Assembly: GCF_030845995.1 (NCBI RefSeq)
Contig: NZ_CP132719.1
Location: forward strand, 1,488,001 to 1,552,000
Direction of reading: 5' to 3'
Origin: Geothrix sp. 21YS21S-4
GTDB lineage: Bacteria; Acidobacteriota; Holophagae; Holophagales; Holophagaceae
DNA length: 64,000 bases
Both the position numbers and the translations under genes were made by a program. This document shows positions 16,132 through 25,632 of this stretch, piece after piece. Numbering within the stretch: position 1 is the stretch's first letter; each line of letters begins with the position of its first letter. The notes beneath the pieces were generated by a model. The model saw only the letters and a program-made list of their open reading frames with translations, did no database searches and was not told where the DNA came from.

Positions 16132-16854
16132 GTGTCCCTCTACTGGCTGGCTCCTCTCGCCTCCCTGGCCACCCTTCTGGGTGGCTGGGGGGTGGTGCGC
16201 TTTCTCCATGGCCGCGCCCAGTTCATGCGCCTCCTGTCGGGCGTGGCCGCGGGCTACCTCCTGTCGCTGACGGTGGTGCGGATCATCCCGGAATGCCTCG
16301 AAGCGAAGGGCGGAGAAGGGAACGCCCTGTGGGTGCTGGGGGGCTACCTGCTCATCCACGTGATGGAGCACGGGATCACCATGCACTTCCACTACGGCGA
16401 AGAGACCCACATGGACGGGACTCCGCTCAGCGGCGTGCTCGCCCTGGTGGGCCTGTCGCTTCACAGCCTGATGGACGGCGTGGCCATCGCGGCGGCGCTT
16501 TCCACCCACAGCAACCTGGGTCCGCTCGTGCTCCTGGGGATCCTCTTCCACCGCATCCCCGAGGGGGGGACCATCGCGTCCATTTTCCTCGTGCGGGGCT
16601 TCGGGAGGCGCGGCGCCCTTCTGGCCGCGGCCACCCTGGCCCTGGCGGCATTGCTGGGGTCCGCCGGACAGGCCTACCTGGATCTCCCCACCGGGCCGAT
16701 CCTCGGATTGACGGCCGGATTGGCGCTCTACGTGGCCAGCTCCGACCTGCTGCCTGAAGTCCAGAAGGTCTCGGGAATCCGCAGCACCGTGGCCCTGCTG
16801 TCCGGAGCGGGGATCTTCCTTCTCAGCGCGCGGCTGCTGCCGCACCACCACTGA
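16132..16854 (+). CDS. ZIP family divalent metal transporter
   Basis: This 240-residue membrane protein has about seven to eight hydrophobic segments. The ZIP metal-site helices are visible: HSLMDGVAIAAAL near residue 110 and HRIPEGGTIAS near residue 140, with a His-rich loop (HGITMHFHYGEETH) and a terminal HHH. It should import zinc or another divalent metal. The start is GTG 16132, 6 bases after the RNase gene stop. It sits between the RNase gene and lptD in a compact plus-strand run. Confidence 0.87.
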   Translation: MSLYWLAPLASLATLLGGWGVVRFLHGRAQFMRLLSGVAAGYLLSLTVVRIIPECLEAKGGEGNALWVLGGYLLIHVMEHGITMHFHYGEETHMDGTPLSGVLALVGLSLHSLMDGVAIAAALSTHSNLGPLVLLGILFHRIPEGGTIASIFLVRGFGRRGALLAAATLALAALLGSAGQAYLDLPTGPILGLTAGLALYVASSDLLPEVQKVSGIRSTVALLSGAGIFLLSARLLPHHH

Positions 16855-16858
16855 TCCC

Positions 16859-19171
16859 GTGATCGCCCTGCGGAGGAGCCGTGGTCTGATCCTGGGCGCC
16901 CTGCCGCTCCTGCTGGCGGCCCAGGGCCTGCCCCCGATCCCCCGGCCCGCGCCCCTGGAAGCGCCGACGCCCGCGGAGCTGCTCCCCCTCCGGCCCTTCC
17001 GCTTGGAGCCTGGGCCCGGCGTCTCCCGCGTGCCCTTCGATTGGCGCGGAGATCGCGTCCGAGAGCAGGGCGATGTCTGGATCCTGGAGCAGGGTGCCAT
17101 CCAGGCCGAGGGCCTCCTCCTGCTCGCGGACCGCATCGAGTACCGGCTCGGGGAAGGGCGCCTGACCGCGGAAGGCCACATCCGCCTGGAGGCGCCCGAT
17201 CTCCGGCTTCGCGCCGAGCGGCTGGAGATGGACTGGGCGCGGCAGGCGGGAGAGGCGTGGGCGCTCCAGATGGACCTGCCGCCCACCTGGACTTTGCGCT
17301 CCGACCACGTGGCCTTTCCCACCCTTCGCACCTGGGCCTTCGACGGCGTGGAGCTGAGTCCCTGCCCCGAGGAGAAGCCGGGCTGGCGGGCCCGCCTCTC
17401 CTCCCTGAAGGTGGACCTCGACGGGTTTGCCACCCTGTGGAATGCCCGGGTGCTGATGGGTCCCGTGCCCCTCTTCTACGTGCCCTACGCGCTCTATCCC
17501 GCCCGGCCGGAGCGGACGTCGGGGCTGCTGCCGCCGCAATTGGGGCTGTCCAGCGCCTTCGGTACCACGCTGGGGCTGTCCTACTACCAGGTGCTGGGGC
17601 GGTCGGCGGACGTCACCTTCCAGCCCGAGTACTTCAGCAAGGAGGGGATGCTGTGGGGCGGCGAGGCCCGCTGGCAGCCGGACGTCACCCACGAGGGCAG
17701 CCTTTCCGGCCAGACCATTCAGCAGCGAAGCCTCGATGCGCGGCGGTACCGCTACAGCCTCAAGGAGGTCTGGCAGCGCGAGGACGGCTGGCAGCTGACG
17801 GCGGACGTGAACCAGGCGTCGGATAACCTCGTGGACGCGGACTTCGGGAAGGGCCTCGGCTACCTGGGCGCCACCAGCTTCGATTCCGCGCTCTATCTGG
17901 GACGGGCATTCACCTTCGGCAGCCTCAGCCTCTCCGCCGCCGAGCAGCGCAGCTTCTTCTTCACCAAGGACCAGGGCGATCCCTTCTACAGCCCCGACTT
18001 TCCCGCCTCCCTTCGCCGCCAGACCCTTCCCCAGGGGGAATTCCGGTTCTTCCCGCTCCCGGTGTTCGGCCAGTTCTACCTGGACGGCGGCATCCGCCTC
18101 GGGCGCTTCGCCTACCGGATCGAGGACAGCGCGGGCGCCCCGAACCGCACCTTCGCCTGGGACCGCCAGGACGTCAACACGCGGCTCCACGGCCGCCTGG
18201 GCCAGTGGGGTCCCTTCCGGGCCGACCTGGAGCTGATGGGCCGGGCGAGCCACTACAGCGCCACGCTCGAGACCCCGGTCTTCGATCCCTCGGGGGGCGG
18301 AAACGATACCGCCGTGAACCCCGCCACCAGCCCCTTCCTCGTGGATGGCCCCGCGGCCACGCGGTTCCTGGGTTCCAGCCACCTCCGCCTGTCGGGGCCG
18401 CAGGTGGGCCGCAACTACCCGGATGTGTCCATCCTGGGCTACAAGGGCGAGCTGAAGCACGTCCTGGAGCCCTATTTCGGCGTGACCCAGACCAGCGGCT
18501 ACTCTGAGGCCGGAACCATCCCCCGGTTCGACAACGTGGATTCCTTCCCCGGCGTGAACGAGAGCGCTTCGGGAGAGCGGAGCCTCGAACTCGGCCTCAA
18601 GCAGCACATCCTGGGCCGCCCCGGAGCGGGCGAGGGCTTCGCCGACTTGGCCCGCATCCGGATCGCCACGCGGTACCACGCCTCGCCCATCATCCTGAGC
18701 GACGGCCGCTACAAGCAGGGCTGGGCCAGTGTGGACACGGACGTGGATGTGGAGCCGAACGACCGATTGCGCCTCAGCCTCCGGCGGTCCTCGGACCTGG
18801 GAGCCGGGGGATCGGACAACGCCCTGAGCCTGGACCTCAAGGCCAAGGACGGAAGCCGGTTCAACCTCGCCTACTTCTCCACCGGGCTCAACCGCTTCCT
18901 GGTGCGGCAGCGGGGCCTCCAGTTCGGCGGGATCCAGCGCTTCTGGGACGACCGCCTGCGGCTGGAGTTCAGCGCGAACTACGACTTCCAGGAGAAGGGC
19001 TTCGCCTCCAGCCAGGCGGCCCTCGCCTACGTGGAGCCCTGCGTGGCCTACGTCCTGAAGTACACCCACGTCTCGCTGAACACGAACCTGGTCTCCGGGG
19101 GCCGCGAGGACCGCATCGACCTGACCCTCACCCTCCGGGGCCTCGGCGACCTCTTCAGTTTCCGGCGCTGA
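16859..19171 (+). CDS. lptD: LPS-assembly outer-membrane protein LptD
   Basis: This 770-residue precursor has a signal peptide (about 1-22), a Pro-rich linker, an OstA/LptA-like N-terminal domain (DRIEYRLGEGRLTAEGHIRLEAPDLRLRAERLEMD) and a large C-terminal beta-barrel with alternating aromatic strands. The conserved barrel entry reads GPVPLFYVPYALYP, then ERTSGLLPPQLG. It inserts lipopolysaccharide into the outer leaflet. kdsB and gmhB elsewhere in the window, both for LPS core synthesis, agree with an LPS-bearing cell. The start is GTG 16859, 4 bases after the ZIP stop. Its 3' end overlaps the convergent GGDEF gene by 17 bases. Confidence 0.92.
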   Translation: MIALRRSRGLILGALPLLLAAQGLPPIPRPAPLEAPTPAELLPLRPFRLEPGPGVSRVPFDWRGDRVREQGDVWILEQGAIQAEGLLLLADRIEYRLGEGRLTAEGHIRLEAPDLRLRAERLEMDWARQAGEAWALQMDLPPTWTLRSDHVAFPTLRTWAFDGVELSPCPEEKPGWRARLSSLKVDLDGFATLWNARVLMGPVPLFYVPYALYPARPERTSGLLPPQLGLSSAFGTTLGLSYYQVLGRSADVTFQPEYFSKEGMLWGGEARWQPDVTHEGSLSGQTIQQRSLDARRYRYSLKEVWQREDGWQLTADVNQASDNLVDADFGKGLGYLGATSFDSALYLGRAFTFGSLSLSAAEQRSFFFTKDQGDPFYSPDFPASLRRQTLPQGEFRFFPLPVFGQFYLDGGIRLGRFAYRIEDSAGAPNRTFAWDRQDVNTRLHGRLGQWGPFRADLELMGRASHYSATLETPVFDPSGGGNDTAVNPATSPFLVDGPAATRFLGSSHLRLSGPQVGRNYPDVSILGYKGELKHVLEPYFGVTQTSGYSEAGTIPRFDNVDSFPGVNESASGERSLELGLKQHILGRPGAGEGFADLARIRIATRYHASPIILSDGRYKQGWASVDTDVDVEPNDRLRLSLRRSSDLGAGGSDNALSLDLKAKDGSRFNLAYFSTGLNRFLVRQRGLQFGGIQRFWDDRLRLEFSANYDFQEKGFASSQAALAYVEPCVAYVLKYTHVSLNTNLVSGGREDRIDLTLTLRGLGDLFSFRR

Positions 19172-20531
19172 GGCTCCGCCGGGGCTGGTCCTCCTCCTCG
19201 GCCACCACGACCCGGTTCCGGCCCAGCCGCTTGGCGTGGTAGAGGGCTTGGTCCACGCGGGCGAGCAGTCCCGTGGGGCTCTGGAGGCCGGGGCCGCCCA
19301 CGCCGAAGCTGAGGGTGGGGAAGATGCTCTGGCCGTCGGACAGGAGCAGAGGTTCCTCGTCCACGCGGTGCCGCAGCTTTTCCGCCACCTCGGCGCCGGC
19401 TTTCAGGCTGGTCTCGGTGAGCAGGACCGCGAATTCTTCCCCGCCGATCCGGAACGCCAGATCGGCCTTGCGGAGGGCGGAGCGGATCCGCACCGCCAGC
19501 TCCCGCAGGACCTCGTCGCCCACGGGGTGGCCGAAGCGGTCGTTGATCAGCTTGAAGTGGTCCACGTCGGCCAACAGGAGGACGAAGGCGCGGCGGTGCC
19601 GCTCCCATTGGCGGATGGCGTGCTCCAGGTTCTGGTCGAAGGCCCGCCGGTTGAGCAGCTCCGTGAGCGGGTCGGTCAGCACCTCGTTGCGGAGGGCGGT
19701 GGCCTCCTGCTCCAGCACGCTGCGGCGCTCCCGTAGTTCGTGGATGGCGGATTCGTACTCGGACTGGATGCGCCGCGAGTGGACCCACTCGATGGCCCGC
19801 TTGCAGGCATGGAGCAGCCGGGGCGCGGAGAGGGGAAGGGAGACCCAGTCGGAGACGCCCGCCAGCAGGAGCTTGCGCTGGGTGGCCTCGTCCCGTACCT
19901 GGCCCACCAGGATGGTGTGGGGCAGGGAGCCCTCGTCGCGCATGCGCTCCAGCCGGGCCTGGGCGCTGGCGGCTCCGCCGGCGAGGCCCAGGAGCATCAC
20001 CGGGGCGTTGAGCGCGCGCTGGGCTTCCGCCGCGTTCCGGGCGGGCGGAGTGTGGACTTCCATGTTGAGGGGGCGCAGGAGTTCCCGGGCGCGCTCCACG
20101 AGATCCGGCTGGAGCCCGAAGGCCAGGATCGGCACCAGCTGGGGCTCCCCCCGGGGTGCCATTCCCGTGACCACCGGCCCCAGCCGGTTCAGGAGCTGCT
20201 GGAGGGATTGGCGGAGGGGAATGAACCCGTCTCCGTCCACTTCCCGCAGGGCTTCGCGGTCCTCCTCGGTGGGCTGGCGGTCGAGCAGCAGGAAGATGGG
20301 CAGGTTCCGGAACAGGATCCGGGTCTCCCCGCGAAGGAGGCGGCAGAGCCGGTACCCGTCCATCGGATCGCCCTCCGCATCCACCAGGAGGACGTGGATC
20401 TCGCTCCAGATGTCCTTGGCCAGGGCCTCCAGGGGATCGTTCACGTGCAGGATGTGGCGCCCGGCCCCCTCGAACGCCATTCGGAGGCGTTCGACGAACT
20501 CGTCATGGCGGGAAACGACCATCAGATTCAT
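19155..20531 (-). CDS. Diguanylate cyclase with two receiver-like domains
   Basis: This 458-residue cytoplasmic protein has two receiver-like domains (about 1-120 and 130-255), a coiled-coil linker (about 255-290) and a GGDEF domain. The active site GGEEF is intact and is preceded by the inhibitory-site motif RKAD in the correct spacing, so it should make and be inhibited by cyclic-di-GMP. The first receiver keeps a plausible aspartate (LLVDAEGDPMDGY). The second has LLGLAGG in place of the phosphoacceptor and is probably not phosphorylated. It lies downstream of alr on the same strand with a 49-base gap, and its 3' end overlaps lptD. Confidence 0.88.
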   Translation of the reverse strand: MNLMVVSRHDEFVERLRMAFEGAGRHILHVNDPLEALAKDIWSEIHVLLVDAEGDPMDGYRLCRLLRGETRILFRNLPIFLLLDRQPTEEDREALREVDGDGFIPLRQSLQQLLNRLGPVVTGMAPRGEPQLVPILAFGLQPDLVERARELLRPLNMEVHTPPARNAAEAQRALNAPVMLLGLAGGAASAQARLERMRDEGSLPHTILVGQVRDEATQRKLLLAGVSDWVSLPLSAPRLLHACKRAIEWVHSRRIQSEYESAIHELRERRSVLEQEATALRNEVLTDPLTELLNRRAFDQNLEHAIRQWERHRRAFVLLLADVDHFKLINDRFGHPVGDEVLRELAVRIRSALRKADLAFRIGGEEFAVLLTETSLKAGAEVAEKLRHRVDEEPLLLSDGQSIFPTLSFGVGGPGLQSPTGLLARVDQALYHAKRLGRNRVVVAEEEDQPRRSLSAGN

Positions 20532-20580
20532 AGGCAGCCATAGTCAGGTGCCTCATGTTAGGCCGGAATCCAGGCAGTGC

Positions 20581-21720
20581 CTATGGAAAAAAACGGCGAA
20601 CAATTCGACGATGAAGGGCGCAAGCCAATTCGTACGGAATGGTACCAAGGGTTTGGGCCAGTCGCTCCAGGCTGTGGGGGGCTACTGGGTCGGCGCTGTA
20701 GAGCACCATCGGATCCCCGGGCGCCACCGCCACGTCCAGCGGGAGGGCCACCGTGAGGTAGTCCATGGAGATCCGCCCCACGACGGGAAACGAGCGCTCC
20801 TGAAAGCCCACCATGGCCCGGTTTCCCAGGTCGCGCCGGTAGCCGTCGGCGTACCCGCAGGCCAGGGTGGCGATCTGGAGTGGATGGGGCGCGACGAAGG
20901 TCCGCCCGTAGCCCACGGTAGCGCCGGCCGGGACGGCCTTCACCCGGGCGACCTCGGCCACCAGCTCCAGAGCGGGCTCCAGGCCCAGGGCCCGGCCCTC
21001 CGGCACCATGGCGAGGCCGAACAGGGCCAGCCCCGGTCGGACGTGGGTGTCCTGGTCCAGCAGGCCGCGCAGGCAGGCGTCGCTGTTCCCGTGGTGGCGC
21101 TGGGCCGGCTCGATGCCGGCGTCCGACAGCTGGGCCAGGCACAGGTCGAAGACCCGCCGCTGGCGGTGGGCGAAGCCCCGGTCCGGATCGTCGGCGGTGG
21201 CGAAATGCGCCATCGCGCCGTCCAGCCAGGGGCTCAGCCGCTGGAGGTGGGGAAGGCACTCCCCCAACTCGGAAGGCAGCAGTCCGAAGCGGCCCATGCC
21301 GGTGTCCAGCTTGAGATGGAGACGAACGGGGTGGTCGGGCAGGATCCGCGCGTAGTCGGCCAGGTGCTCGGGGCCCACCACGGCCACGGACAGCCCCTCG
21401 GCGCTGGCGGCGGGTAGGGCCTCGGGACGGAGGCCGCCCAGCACGAGGATGGGACATTCGATTCCGCCGCGGCGCAGCTCCAGCCCTTCTTCCAGGCTGG
21501 AGACGGCGAGGCCGTGGATGCCCGCCTCCTCCAGCGCCCGTCCCACGGGGACGGCCCCATGGCCGTAGGCGTTGGCCTTCACCACCCCCCACACGCTGCG
21601 GCCGTCTGCGGCGGCGCGGATGCGGCCCAGGTTGCGCACCACGCGCCCCAGATCCACCTCCGCCCGCAGCGCCCGGCCTTCGGGATGCCGCCTCAGGGGT
21701 TCGAGATGCTGTTCATTCAC
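20581..21720 (-). CDS. alr: Alanine racemase
   Basis: This 379-residue PLP enzyme interconverts L- and D-alanine for peptidoglycan. The PLP lysine is K48 in VVKANAYGHG. The second-base tyrosine region GYGRTF and the block GRISMDYLTV are in place, and the length is typical. The start GTG 21720-21718 overlaps the trxB stop as GTGA, so translation is coupled. The longer open frame to 21774 would run into trxB and is rejected. Confidence 0.95.
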   Translation of the reverse strand: MNEQHLEPLRRHPEGRALRAEVDLGRVVRNLGRIRAAADGRSVWGVVKANAYGHGAVPVGRALEEAGIHGLAVSSLEEGLELRRGGIECPILVLGGLRPEALPAASAEGLSVAVVGPEHLADYARILPDHPVRLHLKLDTGMGRFGLLPSELGECLPHLQRLSPWLDGAMAHFATADDPDRGFAHRQRRVFDLCLAQLSDAGIEPAQRHHGNSDACLRGLLDQDTHVRPGLALFGLAMVPEGRALGLEPALELVAEVARVKAVPAGATVGYGRTFVAPHPLQIATLACGYADGYRRDLGNRAMVGFQERSFPVVGRISMDYLTVALPLDVAVAPGDPMVLYSADPVAPHSLERLAQTLGTIPYELACALHRRIVRRFFP

Positions 21721-22685
21721 TCGGCGAGGCCCCGCTCTGCGAGCCAGCGCTCCGCATCGATGGCGGCCATGCACCCGCTACCGGCGGCGGTGATGGCCTG
21801 GCGGTAGACGTGATCCTGGACGTCGCCGCAGGCGAACACGCCCTCCACGGCGGTGCGGGTGGAGCCCTTCTCCACTTGCAGGTAGCCGGTCTCGTCCATG
21901 GGCAACTGACCCGCGAACAGGCCGGTGTTGGGCTGGTGGCCGATGGCCACGAACAGGCCCTCCACGGGCAGCTCGGACTCGGAGCCGTCCACGGTGTCCT
22001 TCAGCTTGAGGGCGCGGATCTTCTCCACCTTCTCGCCCATGGGGGTTTCCTGGACGGTGGTGACGACGTCGAGGACCGCCTTGTTCCACAGGGGCTGGAT
22101 CTTCTCGTTCTTGAAGGCCCGCTCCTGCATGGCCTTGGAGGCCCGGAGCTTGTCGCGGCGGTGGATCAGGTGGACCTTCGTGGCGAACTTGGTAAGGAAC
22201 GTGGCCTCTTCAATCGCCGTGTCGCCCCCGCCGACCACGGCGATCTCCTTCCCGCGGAAGAAGAACCCGTCGCAGGTGGCGCAGGCGCTGACGCCGCCCC
22301 CGCCGCGGGAGAGCTCCTCATCCTTCCCGATGCCCAGCCACTTGGCCGAAGCGCCCGTGGCGATGATCACGGCGTCGGCGGTGTATTCGCCCTTGTCCGT
22401 GGTGAACACGAAGGGGCGGACCTGCAGATCGGCCTTCAGGACGGTCTCCGCCTTGATGACGGTGCCGAAGCGCAGGACCTGCTCCCGCATCTCCTCCATC
22501 AGGGCCGGGCCGGCCACGCCCTGCCGGAAGCCGGGGAAATTCTCCACTTCCGTCGTGATGGTGAGCTGTCCGCCGGGTTGGACGCCTTCGAACACCACCG
22601 GTGCCAGGTTGGCCCGGGAGGCGTAGAGGGCCGCGGTATACCCTGCGGGACCGGTCCCGATCACGACGACTTTGTGGTGGCTCAC
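21717..22685 (-). CDS. trxB: Thioredoxin reductase
   Basis: This 322-residue NADPH-dependent FAD flavoenzyme keeps thioredoxin reduced. It has the FAD-binding GTGPAGYTAALYA at the N-terminus, the redox-active CATC in SACATCDGFFFRG, the NADPH-binding VVGGGDTAIEEATFL, and the C-terminal FAD block GVFACGDVQD. GTG 22685 is preceded by AGGAG. It lies between kdsB and alr on the minus strand. Confidence 0.96.
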   Translation of the reverse strand: MSHHKVVVIGTGPAGYTAALYASRANLAPVVFEGVQPGGQLTITTEVENFPGFRQGVAGPALMEEMREQVLRFGTVIKAETVLKADLQVRPFVFTTDKGEYTADAVIIATGASAKWLGIGKDEELSRGGGGVSACATCDGFFFRGKEIAVVGGGDTAIEEATFLTKFATKVHLIHRRDKLRASKAMQERAFKNEKIQPLWNKAVLDVVTTVQETPMGEKVEKIRALKLKDTVDGSESELPVEGLFVAIGHQPNTGLFAGQLPMDETGYLQVEKGSTRTAVEGVFACGDVQDHVYRQAITAAGSGCMAAIDAERWLAERGLAE

Positions 22686-22729
22686 GGATGCTCCTGGTGG
22701 GGAAACGGACGGCGGCCTGCGACGGCAGT

Positions 22730-23515
22730 CTACCGCGCCAGCCCCCGCTCCCGCAGCAGGGCTTCGGCCGCGGCCACGTCCGCGGGCACGTCCACGCCCA
22801 GGCTCAGGAAGGGCGTATCCGCCACGCCGATGGGAATTCCGGCGGCCAGGGCGCGGAGCTGTTCCAGCATCTCCATCTGCTCCAGCGGGTGGGGCGCCAG
22901 CCGGGTGAAGGCCTTCAGCGTGTCCGGCCGGTAGGCGTAGAGCCCCAGGTGGCGCTTGAAGCAGGCCAACTGCTCGGGCTTCATCCAGGGTCGGAAGTCG
23001 GGCTCGAAGATCGCGCTGTTTCGCAGGTAGGGGATGGCGCTGCGGCTGAAGTACAGGGCGCGCTGGCGGTCGTCCGTGACCACCTTCACGGCGTTGGGAT
23101 TGAACAGTTCGTCCGGGTGGGCGAAGGGGCAGGCGGCCGTGCCCATGGGCAGGTCCGGCTGGGCGCGCATCAGGGCCACCACGGCCGCCACCGTCTCTGG
23201 ATGCATGGCGGGCTCGTCCCCCTGGATGTTCAGGACGCAGTCGAAGCCGCCGCCCAGGGCCTCCAGGGCCGCCGCGGTCCGATCCGTTCCGGAGGGCAGG
23301 GTCGAGTCGGTCATCACCGCCTCCCCGCCGAAGCCGCGCACGGCCTCGGCGATGCGGTCGTCGTCCGTGGCCACCACCACCCGGTCCACCCCTTCGGCTC
23401 GGCGGGCGGCCTCGAAGACCCACTGGATCATGGGTTTTCCCGCGATGGGCGCCAGGGGCTTGCCCGGGAAGCGGGAGGCCTGGAAGCGGGAAGGGAGGAC
23501 GGCGAGGGTGCGCAT
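22730..23515 (-). CDS. kdsB: 3-deoxy-manno-octulosonate cytidylyltransferase (CMP-KDO synthetase)
   Basis: This 261-residue enzyme activates KDO with CTP for LPS inner-core synthesis. Signatures are the N-terminal PSRFQASRFPGKPL, VVVATDDDRI, LNIQGDEPAM and the FSRSAIPYLR block. It is the first gene of the kdsB-trxB-alr unit. There is little Shine-Dalgarno sequence before ATG 23515. The length is normal for the family. Confidence 0.95.
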   Translation of the reverse strand: MRTLAVLPSRFQASRFPGKPLAPIAGKPMIQWVFEAARRAEGVDRVVVATDDDRIAEAVRGFGGEAVMTDSTLPSGTDRTAAALEALGGGFDCVLNIQGDEPAMHPETVAAVVALMRAQPDLPMGTAACPFAHPDELFNPNAVKVVTDDRQRALYFSRSAIPYLRNSAIFEPDFRPWMKPEQLACFKRHLGLYAYRPDTLKAFTRLAPHPLEQMEMLEQLRALAAGIPIGVADTPFLSLGVDVPADVAAAEALLRERGLAR

Positions 23516-23589
23516 CGGGCCAGTGTAGGACAGGCCCCAGACTCCAGGCTTCCCCCTCTTCTGCCGATTCCGCGAGAATCGGGAGTGCC

Positions 23590-25632
23590 ATGGATCAATC
23601 CTTCGATGACGTGTGGGCCGAATGGGAGGACCTGTTCGCGCAGGCCCACCAGACGCTGGGCGAGCTGAAGAAGCCCCAGCCGGCGCACGTGATCCAGAAG
23701 GCGGTCAACGCGCTGTTCCGCACGACCCACACCCTGAAGGGAATGGCCGGGATGCTCGGCTTCCCGTCCTTCAGCCGGGCCGCCCACCGGATGGAGGACA
23801 TCTTCGACCTGATGCGGAAGGGCCGCCTGCGGTCGACGGATTCGCTGATCGAGACGCTGGAATCCGGCATCCACGCCCTGGAATCGGGCCTGGCCGGGCT
23901 TCGGCGGGGCTGGGCGGAGCCGGATGACTACCTCCATGGGATCCGCCGCCAGCTGGGCGAACTGGAGGCCCTGGCGCGGCCTTCCGACGGAGGGTCCCAG
24001 GACCTGACTTCGCTCCTGGACCTGCCGCCGGAGGTGCTGAAGGCCCTCTCCGATTACGAGCACACGCGGGTCACGGCCGTCCTGATGGCCGGGATGCCCA
24101 TCCACGGCGTGAGCATCTGCCTGGACTTCGCCACCTTCGACGAGCGGCTGCGCGCGCTGAGCGAAGCCGCGGCGGCCCAGGGGGAATTGATCTCCACCCT
24201 GCCGTGGGACGTGCCGGAGGACCGCGAGGGCTTGGCCTTCCTCCTGCTCATCGCGGCGCCGGCAGTGGACAGCGACAGCCTGGGCGCCCTCCCGGACGAG
24301 TTGCTGGAGCTCCGCTGCCTGGCCGAGCCGGAACGGATCCCCGCCAGCGTGCGCGCCGAGGCCGCAGCGCCCGCCCCGGAGCCTCCGCCTCCCGCGCCGG
24401 TCCCTCCGGCGGTTCCGGCCGCGTTGCCCGCGGTGGACGTGGAAGTCCTGCGGCTCCCCGCCCAGCGGGTCGAGGCCCTGGAGGCGCGGCTGATGGAAGT
24501 GGCGCAGCTCCGGGATGCGGTCAGCCAGCTCCTGCGCCAGGGCTCGGCTCAAGGGCAGGCTCCGGGTTCCGCCGATCGGCCCCTGGGCATCATGGGAGAG
24601 ATCGAGACAGGCCTGCTGGAGGTCCAGAAGTCCCTCCTCCAGATGCGGATGGTGAAGGTGGAGAGCCTCTTCGCCCGCATCGACCCGATGGTGAAGACGC
24701 TGAGCCGGGATACGGGCAAGCCCGTCCGCCTCGCCTTCCACGGCGGCGAGCTGGAGTTGGAGCGCAACCTCCTGGGACGGCTCACGGAGCCCTTCCTGCA
24801 CTTGGTGCGGAACGCCCTCGACCACGGGCTGGAGACGCCGTCGGAACGGGAAGCCCAAGGCAAGAGCGGAACGGGCTCTTTGCGCATCTCCGCCTCCCAG
24901 CGGGGCCGGAACCTCCGCTTCGACATCCGGGACGACGGGCGCGGGTTCGACCTGGCGCGGATCGAGGCCCGGGGGATCTCCATGGGCCTGCTCAAGTCCG
25001 GTCAGATCCACACCCCCGAGTGGCTCCACCGCCTCACCCTGGAGCCCGGTTTCTCCACCCAGGAATGGGCGTCGGAGATCTCGGGCCGCGGGGTCGGAAT
25101 GGACGTGGTGCGGTCGGAGATCGAGGGCCTGGGCGGCGAGATCCAGATCTCCAGCGAACTCCGCCGGGGCAGCCTGGTGCGGCTGAGCCTGCCCCTGTCC
25201 CGGGCGGTGGTGAACTGCCTGAAGGTGCGGTGCGGCGGCCAGGCCTTCGGGATTCCGCTCGGCAGCGTGGTGCGCGTGCAGGCCACGCCGCAGCCCCTCC
25301 GCGGCGGCGACCACGTCGGCGTGCTGGGGCTGGACCTCCCGATGGAATCCCTCCAGGCCTGTTTGGGCCAGCCCGAGCCCCCGGGGGGCCAGCGGCTGGT
25401 GGTCGTCCTGCGCCAGCAGGGTTCCGCGGCCTCGGGCGTGGAGATCGCCCTGGGCGTGGACGAGGTGGTGGGGCGGACGGACCTGCTGCTCCGCAGCCTC
25501 CCTGAACTGGCCCACGCCGAGGGGATCATGGGCGGCAGCCTCCACGGCGAGGGTCTGCTATGGGTCCTCGATCCCGAGGTGGTGATGGGCTTGGCGATGG
25601 ATTCCCTGATGCGGCGGGTGGCGCATGTCTGA
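23590..25632 (+). CDS. cheA: CheA-type chemotaxis histidine kinase
   Basis: This 680-residue cytoplasmic kinase has an N-terminal HPt domain with phosphoacceptor H47 (TTHTLKGMAGMLGF) and an unrecognised domain at about 150-250 where the response-regulator-binding P2 domain would lie. A Pro/Ala linker follows, then a dimerisation helix region, a HATPase domain (HLVRNALDHGLETP, DIRDDGRGFD, GRGVGMDVVRSEIEGLGG) and a C-terminal CheW-like domain. It overlaps the cheW start by 8 bases. No CheY, CheR or CheB gene is adjacent, so the output may be something other than flagellar motility. Confidence 0.92.
   Translation: MDQSFDDVWAEWEDLFAQAHQTLGELKKPQPAHVIQKAVNALFRTTHTLKGMAGMLGFPSFSRAAHRMEDIFDLMRKGRLRSTDSLIETLESGIHALESGLAGLRRGWAEPDDYLHGIRRQLGELEALARPSDGGSQDLTSLLDLPPEVLKALSDYEHTRVTAVLMAGMPIHGVSICLDFATFDERLRALSEAAAAQGELISTLPWDVPEDREGLAFLLLIAAPAVDSDSLGALPDELLELRCLAEPERIPASVRAEAAAPAPEPPPPAPVPPAVPAALPAVDVEVLRLPAQRVEALEARLMEVAQLRDAVSQLLRQGSAQGQAPGSADRPLGIMGEIETGLLEVQKSLLQMRMVKVESLFARIDPMVKTLSRDTGKPVRLAFHGGELELERNLLGRLTEPFLHLVRNALDHGLETPSEREAQGKSGTGSLRISASQRGRNLRFDIRDDGRGFDLARIEARGISMGLLKSGQIHTPEWLHRLTLEPGFSTQEWASEISGRGVGMDVVRSEIEGLGGEIQISSELRRGSLVRLSLPLSRAVVNCLKVRCGGQAFGIPLGSVVRVQATPQPLRGGDHVGVLGLDLPMESLQACLGQPEPPGGQRLVVVLRQQGSAASGVEIALGVDEVVGRTDLLLRSLPELAHAEGIMGGSLHGEGLLWVLDPEVVMGLAMDSLMRRVAHV

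Noticed and set aside
13441-17433. A 1,330-codon open frame on the minus strand, opposite RNase E/G and lptD.
   Set aside because: It lies antisense to genes with clear domain motifs. Its composition (Gly/Arg/His-rich repeats such as VEVDGD) is that of a high-G+C shadow frame, and it has no recognisable domain or ribosome binding site.
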